From an uncultured Desulfurellaceae bacterium (GTDB lineage Bacteria > Campylobacterota_A > Desulfurellia > Desulfurellales > Hippeaceae): a stretch of 10,514 nucleotides of DNA. Positions 1-6,946 of this stretch are shown in pieces; the first letter of the stretch is position 1; every line of letters starts with the position of its first letter. Under the pieces are notes generated by a model, which saw only the letters and a program-made list of their open reading frames with translations, had not been told where the DNA came from and did not search any database. Where the stretch lies: assembly GCA_913056505.1 (NCBI GenBank), contig CAJXLZ010000021.1, positions 1 through 10,514 of the forward strand, given 5' to 3'. The translations under genes and the position numbers were made by a program.

Positions 1-502
1 TGAGCTCTAAGAATGCCGGCGGAACCCTTTCCTCAACGGCTTTCTGTATACTATCTATTGCCATAACATGAGTTAACTCGGCTGTCATACCGACAGATAA
101 GATATTTGCTGTTATTACATTGCCTACCTCATATTTTGCTGTCCTAACGATAGGATATTCATAAACGTCCCATCTTGCTCTATCCTCGTCAGGAACATTG
201 ACAAGTCCATTATCCACAAGGACAATTGCGCCATCTTTCGTATCACCTTTGTATAAACCATAAGTTCTTTGGTCCAATGCCAAGAAAAAATCTATATGCG
301 TTGATTCGGCAAAGTAGATCGGCTCATCTGATATTATAATATCAGCTTTTGTTGGACCTCCACGAACTTGAGATGTGTATGTCGGAACTTGAGTAGCGTA
401 TTTATTCTCAAAAAATATAGCAGCCTCGGCCATAATGGCACCTGCCAACATATTACCCTGGCCACCTATGCCTGCAAATCTCAATTCATAATGAAATGCC
501 AT
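1..502 (-). CDS. korC: 2-oxoglutarate:ferredoxin oxidoreductase, gamma subunit (3'-truncated by window edge)
   Basis: Translating down from the ATG at 500-502 gives 167 uninterrupted residues to the window edge with no stop. The start reads MAFHYELRFAGIGGQG, where the glycine-rich AGIGGQG loop opens the gamma (POR/KOR catalytic gamma) domain; the family-typical TSQVRGGP follows at about residues 46-53. Gamma subunits are usually about 180-190 residues, so perhaps 15-20 residues are missing. It is the fourth subunit of a cytoplasmic complex that interconverts 2-oxoglutarate plus CoA with succinyl-CoA plus CO2, using ferredoxin. An AAGGAG ribosome site about 7 nt upstream overlaps the korB stop codon (TAAGGAG), and the gap to korB is 11 nt, so translation is probably coupled. 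The specific substrate is inferred from the neighbouring icd; a branched-chain or other 2-oxoacid is possible from family alone. Confidence 0.93.
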   Translation of the reverse strand, partial: MAFHYELRFAGIGGQGNMLAGAIMAEAAIFFENKYATQVPTYTSQVRGGPTKADIIISDEPIYFAESTHIDFFLALDQRTYGLYKGDTKDGAIVLVDNGLVNVPDEDRARWDVYEYPIVRTAKYEVGNVITANILSVGMTAELTHVMAIDSIQKAVEERVPPAFLEL

Positions 503-513
503 ACTTGATCTCC

Positions 514-1332
514 TTACTCGTTTTGTGCTTTTTCGATAAGTTCTTTATAAGCCTGCGTGTACTCTTTCTTATCTTTATCATCCCTGAAAATACCTGTTAT
601 ATATTTGCCCTTTAACTCTTCTTCGGTCATCTTAGCGGCCTTTGTTTTTGATATTGTAATTTCCTTTATGTGATTGACAAGCTTTACCGGATCTCCGAAC
701 TTATTTCTTCTGCCCCACTGAATGTGGCAATTACTCATAGCATCGATAACTGATATGCCTGTGTGTTCAAGTCCCTTTTTGATGTAATTCTTTAATATTA
801 CCGGTTCGGCAACAGAACTTCTTGCTATGTATGTAGCGCCGGCTCCCTCGGCTAATTTTACTATATCAAAATTCGGATCTATATTTCCTCTTGGCATAGT
901 AGAACCCTTTGTTCCTGTAGGCGTTAATGGAGAATATTGCCCGCCTGTCATTCCATATATCCAGTTATCTACAACAACAAGTGTCAAATCAATATTCCTT
1001 CTACATGCATGTATAAAGTGATTCCCGCCAATGGCTGTAGAATCTCCATCACCTGAAACAACAACAACATGCATACCCGGATGACACATCTTTATTGCAG
1101 TTGCGACCGGCAACGCTCTTCCGTGAAGTGTATGGATGGTATGAAAATCAACATAACCTGTAGCTCTTGATGAACATCCGATGCCAGAAACCATCATTAT
1201 GTCATCATTCTTCCAGCCAAGCTCATCAATAGCTGTAATTATAGACTTTAATATAGTGCCGTTTCCGCAACCCGGGCACCAATACAAAGGCAACTTATCC
1301 ATTCTTAAATATTTGGAGTAATCGGTAGCCAT
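514..1332 (-). CDS. korB: 2-oxoglutarate:ferredoxin oxidoreductase, beta subunit (TPP-binding)
   Basis: This 272-residue protein is the thiamine-diphosphate subunit of the KorDABC complex, where the 2-oxoacid C-C bond is broken or formed. CPGCG at residues 19-23 supplies two cysteines; Cys53 (GIGCSS) and Cys202 (SNCHIQWG) fit the remaining ligands of the 4Fe-4S cluster known in this family. GDGDSTAIGGNH (94-105) followed by DNWIYGMTGGQYSP (122-135) is the TPP/Mg2+ motif. The length is normal. The ATG overlaps the korA stop by one base (TAATG), and its AAGGAGGT ribosome site lies inside the last codons of korA, an arrangement that keeps the alpha and beta subunits in step. Substrate specificity for 2-oxoglutarate is inferred from the adjacent icd and the D-A-B-C order, not from a diagnostic residue. 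Confidence 0.95.
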   Translation of the reverse strand: MATDYSKYLRMDKLPLYWCPGCGNGTILKSIITAIDELGWKNDDIMMVSGIGCSSRATGYVDFHTIHTLHGRALPVATAIKMCHPGMHVVVVSGDGDSTAIGGNHFIHACRRNIDLTLVVVDNWIYGMTGGQYSPLTPTGTKGSTMPRGNIDPNFDIVKLAEGAGATYIARSSVAEPVILKNYIKKGLEHTGISVIDAMSNCHIQWGRRNKFGDPVKLVNHIKEITISKTKAAKMTEEELKGKYITGIFRDDKDKKEYTQAYKELIEKAQNE

Positions 1333-2471
1333 TATGATACCTCCTTGATTTTGTCTAATATCTGCTGGGGCCTTATAGGAACACCTGCCGCCTGAAGAAC
1401 CGTTGATATGTCGGCATTGCCTTTCACAACTCTTTCAACTTCAAAAAGCATCTGCCCCAAGTTAATCTCAGTAACTAAAATCTTATTGAAATTTTTACCT
1501 AATTCAGCTACCTGCTTTTCCGGGAACGGCCAAACTGTTATCGGTCTGAACATACCCACCTTGATTCCGGCATTCCTTGCATCGTCCACTGCAACTCTTG
1601 CCGCAGCAGCATTTGAACCATAAGCTACAACAACCATATCAGCATCATCTGTTTTGTAATATTCAAAGCTTTCTATATCTTTTATATTGTCAGTGATTTT
1701 TCTTATCATTCTTTCTTCATCATCTTCTACAGCTTTAACATCAACTGTAGGAAATCCTGTTTTATCCTTATTCAATCCTGTCATATGGAATCTGTATTTA
1801 TGGAAATTTTCCGCATTGGGAAGTGGTGGAACATCGCCAAATCTTTCAACATCATAAGGATAAAACTCTTTAGGGTCAACTGTAGGCTGAGTTCTTCCTA
1901 TTATCTCCAACTCAGACTCATCAGGCAATTCAACTCTTCCATTGAGATGCGCCAAAACCGCATCTGATAGTATATAAACTGGGGTTCTGTATTTTTCTGC
2001 CATATTGAAAGCCCTTATTGTCTCTGTATATGTTTCAAGCAGTGTCTCAGGTGCAACAGCTATAATCATATGATCACCATGCGTTCCCCATCTTGCCTGC
2101 ATATAATCGGCTTGAGATACCCTCGTTGGCAAACCTGTTGACGGTCCGCCTCTCATGACATTTACCACAACAAGTGGCAATTCCATCATACAAGCAAGGC
2201 CTATTGCTTCCTGCTTTAGGGATATACCTGGTCCGCTCGATGCTGTCATCGACTTATATCCGGCATAACTTGCGCCTACAGCAGCCATACAGGATGCTAT
2301 TTCATCTTCAAATTGTACAAAAATACCACCGACCTCAGGCATTCTCTTAGATAAATGCTCAGGAATTTCAGAAGACGGCGTAATAGGATATCCAGCGTAA
2401 AATCTGCAGCCGGCAACTATTGCGCCTTCGGAGATCAACTCATTTCCATTCATTATTTGAGCTTTTGCCAT
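1332..2471 (-). CDS. korA: 2-oxoglutarate:ferredoxin oxidoreductase, alpha subunit
   Basis: This 379-residue alpha subunit carries the pyrimidine-binding (Pyr) domain of the TPP enzyme and the following domain II. Visible landmarks are YPITPSSE (28-35), with the conserved Thr of 2-oxoacid:ferredoxin oxidoreductases, FEDEIAS (54-60), TASSGPG (76-82) and RGGPSTGLPT (107-116). The C-terminal third, with a VVVAYGS strand and FRPITVWPFP, is the PFOR domain II type. There is no N-terminal gamma domain, which fits a separate korC. A TAGGAGG sequence merges the korD stop codon with the korA ribosome site, with 9 nt between the genes. The protein acts in the cytoplasm with KorB, KorC and the ferredoxin-like KorD. 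Assignment as Kor rather than Vor or Por is by context. Confidence 0.95.
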   Translation of the reverse strand: MAKAQIMNGNELISEGAIVAGCRFYAGYPITPSSEIPEHLSKRMPEVGGIFVQFEDEIASCMAAVGASYAGYKSMTASSGPGISLKQEAIGLACMMELPLVVVNVMRGGPSTGLPTRVSQADYMQARWGTHGDHMIIAVAPETLLETYTETIRAFNMAEKYRTPVYILSDAVLAHLNGRVELPDESELEIIGRTQPTVDPKEFYPYDVERFGDVPPLPNAENFHKYRFHMTGLNKDKTGFPTVDVKAVEDDEERMIRKITDNIKDIESFEYYKTDDADMVVVAYGSNAAAARVAVDDARNAGIKVGMFRPITVWPFPEKQVAELGKNFNKILVTEINLGQMLFEVERVVKGNADISTVLQAAGVPIRPQQILDKIKEVS

Positions 2472-2480
2472 TAATTCCTC

Positions 2481-2753
2481 CTATTTAGATTTCGTTACTG
2501 TATTGCCTTTACTGTCTTGAAATGTTGCTTCGATGCCACTATCAAGAACACTGATAGCAAAGTGAGGACATGAATTTTCACAAAATTTACATCTAATACA
2601 ATCCTCTGGCCTTGCTACTTTACACATAGAACCTGTCCAAATATGTAGATCTTCTACAATTTCCAAAACATTCTTTGGACATACGTTAACACATATACCA
2701 CATGCTGTACAAAGATCTTCATCAATAACAACTGGTGTTTGTTCTACCGCCAT
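2481..2753 (-). CDS. korD: 2-oxoglutarate:ferredoxin oxidoreductase, delta subunit (2x[4Fe-4S] ferredoxin)
   Basis: This is a 90-residue bacterial-type ferredoxin that passes electrons between the KorAB cluster and external ferredoxin. With Met at 2753 as residue 1, the first cluster motif is CTACGICVNVCP (Cys15, 18, 21, 25) and the second CIRCKFCENSCP (Cys52, 55, 58, 62), each of CxxCxxCxxxCP form. Two in-frame ATG codons exist, at 2759 and 2753. The ribosome site AAAAGGAG ends immediately before the 2759 ATG, leaving no spacing, whereas it lies 6 nt from the 2753 ATG. I therefore choose 2753; the longer form would only add Met-Cys. It is the first gene of korDABC and follows icd after a gap containing a hairpin and a T-run. 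Confidence 0.93.
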   Translation of the reverse strand: MAVEQTPVVIDEDLCTACGICVNVCPKNVLEIVEDLHIWTGSMCKVARPEDCIRCKFCENSCPHFAISVLDSGIEATFQDSKGNTVTKSK

Positions 2754-2759
2754 ACACAT

Positions 2760-2767
2760 CTCCTTTT
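2760..2767 (-). promoter_or_regulatory. korD: korD ribosome binding site that decides the start
   Basis: The minus strand reads AAAAGGAG directly followed by ATGTGTATG. Normal Shine-Dalgarno spacing (about 5-8 nt) points to the second ATG, at 2753, not the first at 2759. Confidence 0.7.
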
Positions 2768-2802
2768 AAAAAAATTAGACGCCAAGGGACGCCCTTAAAA
2801 AA
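2768..2802 (-). terminator. possible attenuator or weak terminator between icd and korD
   Basis: On the minus strand, AAGGG (2796-2792), loop CGT and CCCTT (2788-2784) form a 5-bp hairpin that can be extended by two T-G wobbles. A run of seven T residues lies at 2774-2768, but 9 nt separate it from the stem, so it is not a canonical intrinsic terminator. Six T residues also precede the stem. If it works, it could lower kor expression relative to icd; it could equally be an mRNA-processing or stability element. No separate convincing promoter for korD is visible in the gap. Confidence 0.25.
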
Positions 2803-2804
2803 CT

Positions 2805-2876
2805 CTATTTAATACCAATTGCCCTCAAATTTACAAGCTCAACGTCATCTATCATTTTTTGTCTGCTACATTTCAT
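2805..2876 (-). CDS. possible 23-residue small ORF after icd (doubtful)
   Basis: An ATG 6 nt past the icd stop codon opens a 23-codon frame ending in TAG; the peptide begins MKCSRQKMIDDVELVNLR. It is in the same frame as icd, so reading through the icd TAA would give Asp-Cys and then this peptide, creating a Cys-x-x-Cys pair (CMKC). There is no clear ribosome site, and a stretch this short can be open by chance. It may be a remnant of a larger gene, a former icd tail, or nothing. I do not recognise a family. Confidence 0.15.
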   Translation of the reverse strand: MKCSRQKMIDDVELVNLRAIGIK

Positions 2877-2882
2877 ACAATC

Positions 2883-5123
2883 TTAGAGTTTATCTATTAT
2901 TGCATTAAATGTTTCACTTGGACGCATTGCATTTGACATCTTTTCCTTATCTGGGTAATAATACCCACCAATATCCACAGGAGCACCTTGAGCACTTAAT
3001 AATTCCTTGTTGATTTTATCTTCTTTTTCTGCAAGTTCTTTAGCTGCATCTGCAAATGCACCTTTCAAGTCTTTATCTTCATTCTGCTCAGCCAAAGCCT
3101 TAGTTAAATACAAAGCAAAATAGAAATGCTCGCCCCTATTATCCAGTTCGTTAACTTTTCTTGATGGCCATTTTTTATTCTCAAGAATCATCTCGGTAGC
3201 CTTATCCATAGCATCTGCAATAACTTTTGCTTTTTTGTTGCCATATTTTTCGTAAATAAATTCCAAAGAAGCGCCCAAAGCTGTAAACTCTCCAATAGAA
3301 TCCCACCTTAAATGTCCCTCATCTAATAATTGCTGGGCATGTTTAGGAGCAGAGCCGCCTGCACCTGTTTCAAATAGTCCTCCACCTGCCAATAGCGGTA
3401 CTATGGACAGCATCTTTGCACTTGTTCCAATCTCCGTTATAGGAAAGAGATCTGTCAAATAATCTCTAATAGCATTTCCTGAAACAGAAATTGTATTTAA
3501 GCCCTTCCTTATCCTTTCAAGAGAAAATCTCATAGCTTTTACAGGATCCAATATGCGTATATCGAGACCTGTAGTATCATAATCTTTCAAATATTTATTA
3601 ACTTTTTTTATCATCTGCGCATCATGTGCCCTATTCTCATCAAGCCAGAATACAGCCGGATCACCTGTAGCCTTTGCACGATTTACCGCAAGTTTAACCC
3701 AATCTTTTATAGCAACATCTTTAGCCTGTGTGCCTCTCCAGATGTCGCCTTTCTCAACTTTATGCTCCATAAGTACATTACCGTCACTATCAACAACACG
3801 TACAGTTCCATTTGACGGCATTATAAATGTCTTATCATGGGAGCCGTATTCTTCCGCTTTCATTGCCATAAGACCAACATTTGAAACACTGCCCATCGTG
3901 GAACGATCAAATGCTCCGTTTGCTTTGCAATCTTCTATAACTTCTTGGTACATTGTAGAATAGCATCTATCAGGTATCATAGCATTTGTATCATGAAGTT
4001 CGTTATCAGGTCCCCACATTTTTCCGCCATCGCGTATAACAACAGGCATGGACGCATCAATTATAACCTTATTTGGCATATGTAGGTTTGTAACTCCATT
4101 TTTTGAATCTACCATGGCAAGTGATGGATTTTTATCATAGACAGCATTAATAGCATCCTCTATCTCTTTCTGCTTATCCTCGGGCAATTGTTTAATTTTT
4201 GCATAAACATCACTTATTCCGTTATTGGGGTTAACGCCCAATTCCTCAAATGTGTCGCCATATTTATCAAAAACATCTTTATAATAAACCGTAACGGCAT
4301 GGCCGAACATTGGCGGATCCGAAACCTTCATCATTGTTGCCTTTAAATGCAGCGATAATAGAACGTTGTCTTCTTTAGCTTCTTTAATCTGTTCTTCATA
4401 AAACTTGCGCAGTGCGCGGACACTCATAAATGTTCCGTCAAACACTTCTCCATCCAACAGATGAAGTTTATCCTTCAAAACCGTTACCTTCCCATCTTCC
4501 TGAACAAATTCAAACTTTACATCGGTTGCTTTTTCAATAGTAACAGATTTCTCGTTGCCATAAAGATCATCGCTATCCATATGGGAAACATGCGTTTTGC
4601 AGTCTGGAGACCACGGCTGAAGCGGTAAACCCATAGCATTAGGATATTTCTTTGCGAATTTCTTAACGGCGGCAGGAGCTCTTCTATCTGAATTGCCCTG
4701 TCTTAACACTGGGTTTACAGCACTGCCCAAAACTTTCGCATATCTATTATGTAGCGACTTTTCCTCATCTGTTTTTGGTTCTTCTGGATAATCCGGAATA
4801 TCAAACCCTTTCGATTGAAGTTCTTTGATAGCAGCTTGAAGCTGCGGAACAGATGCACTGATGTTCGGCAATTTAATTATATTTGCTTCAGGTTTATTTA
4901 CAAGTTCTCCTAAATATCCAAGATCATCTGCAACCCTTTGATTCTCTTTCAGACGCTCAGGGAATAGCGCAAGGATTCTGTTTGCAAGTGAGATATTTCT
5001 AACTTCAACATCTACTCCTCCATGTTTTAAAACCGCTTTCACGATGGGAAGAAAAGAGTAGGTTGCCAGCATAGGCCCTTCGTCTGTTTCTGTCCAAACA
5101 ATCCTCGAAATATTTTCTCCCAT
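2883..5123 (-). CDS. icd: NADP-dependent isocitrate dehydrogenase, monomeric type
   Basis: At 746 residues this matches the large monomeric IDH family (about 740 residues) and is unlike the common 420-residue dimeric enzyme. It interconverts isocitrate plus NADP+ with 2-oxoglutarate, CO2 and NADPH in the cytoplasm. [18 protein letters not shown] (86-103) and [16 protein letters not shown] (133-148) are family signatures; by alignment in my head, Ser134, Asn137, Arg141 and Arg147 match the isocitrate-binding Ser132, Asn135, Arg139 and Arg145 of the Azotobacter enzyme. [10 protein letters not shown] (261-270), [10 protein letters not shown] (364-373) and DENRAHDAQ (495-503) are also conserved, the last lying in the NADP-binding region. 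The start has a strong AAAGGAGGG ribosome site 3-4 nt upstream. It is followed by korDABC, so isocitrate-2-oxoglutarate-succinyl-CoA chemistry is grouped. A sigma70-like promoter lies about 150 nt upstream. Confidence 0.97.
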   Translation of the reverse strand: MGENISRIVWTETDEGPMLATYSFLPIVKAVLKHGGVDVEVRNISLANRILALFPERLKENQRVADDLGYLGELVNKPEANIIKLPNISASVPQLQAAIKELQSKGFDIPDYPEEPKTDEEKSLHNRYAKVLGSAVNPVLRQGNSDRRAPAAVKKFAKKYPNAMGLPLQPWSPDCKTHVSHMDSDDLYGNEKSVTIEKATDVKFEFVQEDGKVTVLKDKLHLLDGEVFDGTFMSVRALRKFYEEQIKEAKEDNVLLSLHLKATMMKVSDPPMFGHAVTVYYKDVFDKYGDTFEELGVNPNNGISDVYAKIKQLPEDKQKEIEDAINAVYDKNPSLAMVDSKNGVTNLHMPNKVIIDASMPVVIRDGGKMWGPDNELHDTNAMIPDRCYSTMYQEVIEDCKANGAFDRSTMGSVSNVGLMAMKAEEYGSHDKTFIMPSNGTVRVVDSDGNVLMEHKVEKGDIWRGTQAKDVAIKDWVKLAVNRAKATGDPAVFWLDENRAHDAQMIKKVNKYLKDYDTTGLDIRILDPVKAMRFSLERIRKGLNTISVSGNAIRDYLTDLFPITEIGTSAKMLSIVPLLAGGGLFETGAGGSAPKHAQQLLDEGHLRWDSIGEFTALGASLEFIYEKYGNKKAKVIADAMDKATEMILENKKWPSRKVNELDNRGEHFYFALYLTKALAEQNEDKDLKGAFADAAKELAEKEDKINKELLSAQGAPVDIGGYYYPDKEKMSNAMRPSETFNAIIDKL

Positions 5124-5275
5124 AAACCCTCCTTTAAAAAACTTTACAATTGATTTTTGTTGGGTGTGTGCAGTGCCATACTTGTATTATGTTGAAAAAA
5201 GATCATCCATTTTTTTAATACCTTCATCAGCGTTATTCTATCCAAATTAAAGCCCTCTTCATGCGTTCTGTGCAA

Positions 5276-5304
5276 GGTATACACAAAATGATACTTTATG
5301 TCAA
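5276..5304 (-). promoter_or_regulatory. putative sigma70-type promoter for icd-korDABC
   Basis: On the minus strand TTGACA (5304-5299, perfect -35 consensus) is followed after exactly 17 nt by TATACC (5281-5276, four of six matches to TATAAT). Transcription would start near 5269, giving a leader of about 145 nt before the icd ATG. It sits in the only sizeable gap of the window, just upstream of a change of pathway, which supports it. I see no recognisable riboswitch in the leader. Confidence 0.5.
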
Positions 5305-5350
5305 GGAGATATATTTGATAATAAACCTTAGCAAGATGTACTTTTTGTTT

Positions 5351-5393
5351 AAAAATTATTCAAAATCCAAGGCGGCATGCTTTTGCCTCAAGG
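5351..5393 (-). terminator. weak terminator-like hairpin after the FAH gene
   Basis: Just past the FAH-family stop codon, the minus strand reads TTGAGGC, an 11-nt loop, then GCCTTGG, able to form up to 7 bp of which three are wobble pairs. It is followed by TTTT (5366-5363) and, further on, TTTTT (5355-5351). The stem is weak and the T-tract broken, but its position at the end of the first gene block and before the icd promoter is where a terminator is expected. Confidence 0.25.
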
Positions 5394-5403
5394 AAGCTCG
5401 TAT

Positions 5404-6015
5404 CTATTTCACAATCCACTCTTTTTCCACTATTATTTCATTATTGTATAAAATTTTCCCTACAAACTCATCACCTTTATTAAATGTTCCGACGCCTTTA
5501 GGCGTTCCAGTCATTAGCAGATCATAGTCAAAAAAGCTAAAATATTTCATTGACTCATCAAGAATTGTTTTGGGTTTGTATATCATCAAAGATGTATCGC
5601 CTTTTTGTCTAATCTTGCCATTAATATACATCTCTATGCCAAGTCCATTTATATCACCATCAAATTTTACAAAATCACTAAAAATCGCAGCCCCGTCGAA
5701 AGCCTTAGCCTTCTCCCAGGGTAATCCTTTATTTTTCAACTGTGTTTGAATATCTCTCAGTGTTAAATCAAAACCAAATCCTACACCAGCCAATTTGTTA
5801 TCTTTAACAACAAATGTTATCTCAGACTCATAATGACACTTGCCCAAGAGCGGCAATCTAAGTTCCTCGGATATAGAACTATTGGGTTTTATGAATAGAG
5901 ACATATTTTCCGGAATTTCATTTTTCAACTCTTTTATATGCTCAACATAGTTTCTTGCTATGCATACAATCTTGCTCGGAGTAACCTCCTTGCCATCAAA
6001 TAGTACTTTATTCAT
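5404..6015 (-). CDS. fumarylacetoacetate hydrolase (FAH) family protein, acylpyruvase-like
   Basis: This 203-residue protein is a short, single-domain FAH-family enzyme, near the 210-220 residues of the FAHD1/YcgM type that hydrolyses acylpyruvates or decarboxylates oxaloacetate. SKIVCIARNYVEHIKEL (14-30) is the family N-terminal signature, HYESEI (61-66) supplies the metal-binding Glu63 and Glu65, and GFDLTLRD (81-88) the third ligand, Asp83. Lys106 in AKAFDGAA and the loop TGTPKGVG (169-176) are also typical. All metal ligands are present, so it is probably active with Mg2+ or Mn2+. The actual substrate is unknown. Its TAAGGAGG ribosome site includes the stop codon of the permease gene 9 nt upstream, so the two are probably co-translated. 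It is the last gene of the upstream block. Confidence 0.87.
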   Translation of the reverse strand: MNKVLFDGKEVTPSKIVCIARNYVEHIKELKNEIPENMSLFIKPNSSISEELRLPLLGKCHYESEITFVVKDNKLAGVGFGFDLTLRDIQTQLKNKGLPWEKAKAFDGAAIFSDFVKFDGDINGLGIEMYINGKIRQKGDTSLMIYKPKTILDESMKYFSFFDYDLLMTGTPKGVGTFNKGDEFVGKILYNNEIIVEKEWIVK

Positions 6016-6024
6016 ATATCCTCC

Positions 6025-6942
6025 TTAAAAATAGCATTGCATATAGTATATCCAAAATCCGTATGTTATAAAAGAAAAAATTGTTGAGAAACATATAGTA
6101 GAGGACGCGAGCAGTTCATTGCCGTTCATCTGCTGCGCCAATATATAATTAAGGGTTGCAGGGGGTGCGGCAAGCATAATGATTAAGATTTTTGCCATAA
6201 GTGACTCTACAGAAAACAACCTTAAAAGCAAAATTCCAACAAGGGGTAAAATTATCAATTTCATAAAACTGCTCAATAACATTAAGTTAGGTTTTTTTAT
6301 TGTTTCTTTGAATTTTAATGATGCGCCTATGCCTATTAATGCAAGCGGTAGCGCCGGAAGTGATAAAATTTTCAAAAATCTTGATACAACATCTGGTAAA
6401 GCTATATTATAAGCGCTTAAAAAAACACCCAATAAAGATGCTATAACAATCGAATTTAAAAACGAATCTTTAATAACCTTTTTATAATAACTCTTTGAAA
6501 AAACAGTTAGAGAAAATATGGATATTACATTGACAAAAGGCACTATAAATGCCAGCAACACACTCCCTAATACAACGCCGGCATCTGAAAATACATAATA
6601 TGCAACCGGAATACCCATATATGCAAAATTCCCCCTGAAGCTATTCATGGCAAATGTGCCTATATCATTTTTGCTAACCTTTAAAAACAGTGCGATTAAA
6701 CAGGAGATGATAAATACGGCAAATACGCTTCCGTACATAATGAACAATATTTTCAAGTTAAAATTTTGAGAAATATTAGATGTGGAAATCTTATCTATCA
6801 AAAGAGCCGGCAGAAAAACATTAAATACAAGTCTATTGTTGCCATTAACAACACTATCTGAAATAAAAGAAAATCTCTTAAGAATAAATCCAACGCCTAT
6901 CACCAGAAAAATAGGCAATATAGTTAGAAATATATTGAACAT
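6025..6942 (-). CDS. auxin efflux carrier (AEC) family permease
   Basis: This 305-residue, strongly hydrophobic inner-membrane protein has about ten membrane segments, for example residues 3-21, 37-51, 65-87, 121-145, 162-180, 190-208, 222-242, 250-267 and 283-299. Family marks are RGNFAYMGIPVAY (103-115), in the unwound helix region, and LAAPPATLNYILAQQ (257-271) near the C-terminus. Bacterial AEC members include malonate or malate-like carboxylate exporters and many of unknown substrate, so a small organic anion is plausible but unproven. The start ATG lies 4 nt after the stop of the metallo-beta-lactamase-fold gene, with only a weak ribosome site, suggesting translational coupling. The following FAH-family gene may act on a related compound. 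Confidence 0.9.
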   Translation of the reverse strand: MFNIFLTILPIFLVIGVGFILKRFSFISDSVVNGNNRLVFNVFLPALLIDKISTSNISQNFNLKILFIMYGSVFAVFIISCLIALFLKVSKNDIGTFAMNSFRGNFAYMGIPVAYYVFSDAGVVLGSVLLAFIVPFVNVISIFSLTVFSKSYYKKVIKDSFLNSIVIASLLGVFLSAYNIALPDVVSRFLKILSLPALPLALIGIGASLKFKETIKKPNLMLLSSFMKLIILPLVGILLLRLFSVESLMAKILIIMLAAPPATLNYILAQQMNGNELLASSTICFSTIFSFITYGFWIYYMQCYF

Positions 6943-6946
6943 AACT

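Noticed and set aside
2774..2802. The icd-korD hairpin as a full intrinsic terminator
   Set aside because: The stem is short and the T-run starts 9 nt after it, and korD has no good promoter of its own, so complete termination here would leave kor unexpressed.
2810..2850. Possible promoter for korD in the icd-korD gap (TTGTAA, 16 nt, TATTAA)
   Set aside because: Each box matches only four of six consensus bases and the spacing is short; in DNA this AT-rich it is not distinguishable from chance.
5144..5227. 27-codon minus-strand frame in the icd leader beginning MKVLKKWMIFF
   Set aside because: There is no ribosome site ahead of it and frames of this length are common by chance in AT-rich DNA; kept only as a note in the leader finding.
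5261..5527. Plus-strand 88-codon frame across the icd/FAH gap, with an AAGGAG before an in-frame TTG
   Set aside because: It overlaps the 3' end of the clearly real FAH-family gene on the other strand, its composition is rich in Lys/Tyr/Phe without a recognisable domain, and the AAGGAG is adjacent to the complement of the -35 box of the icd promoter, so it is probably coincidental.
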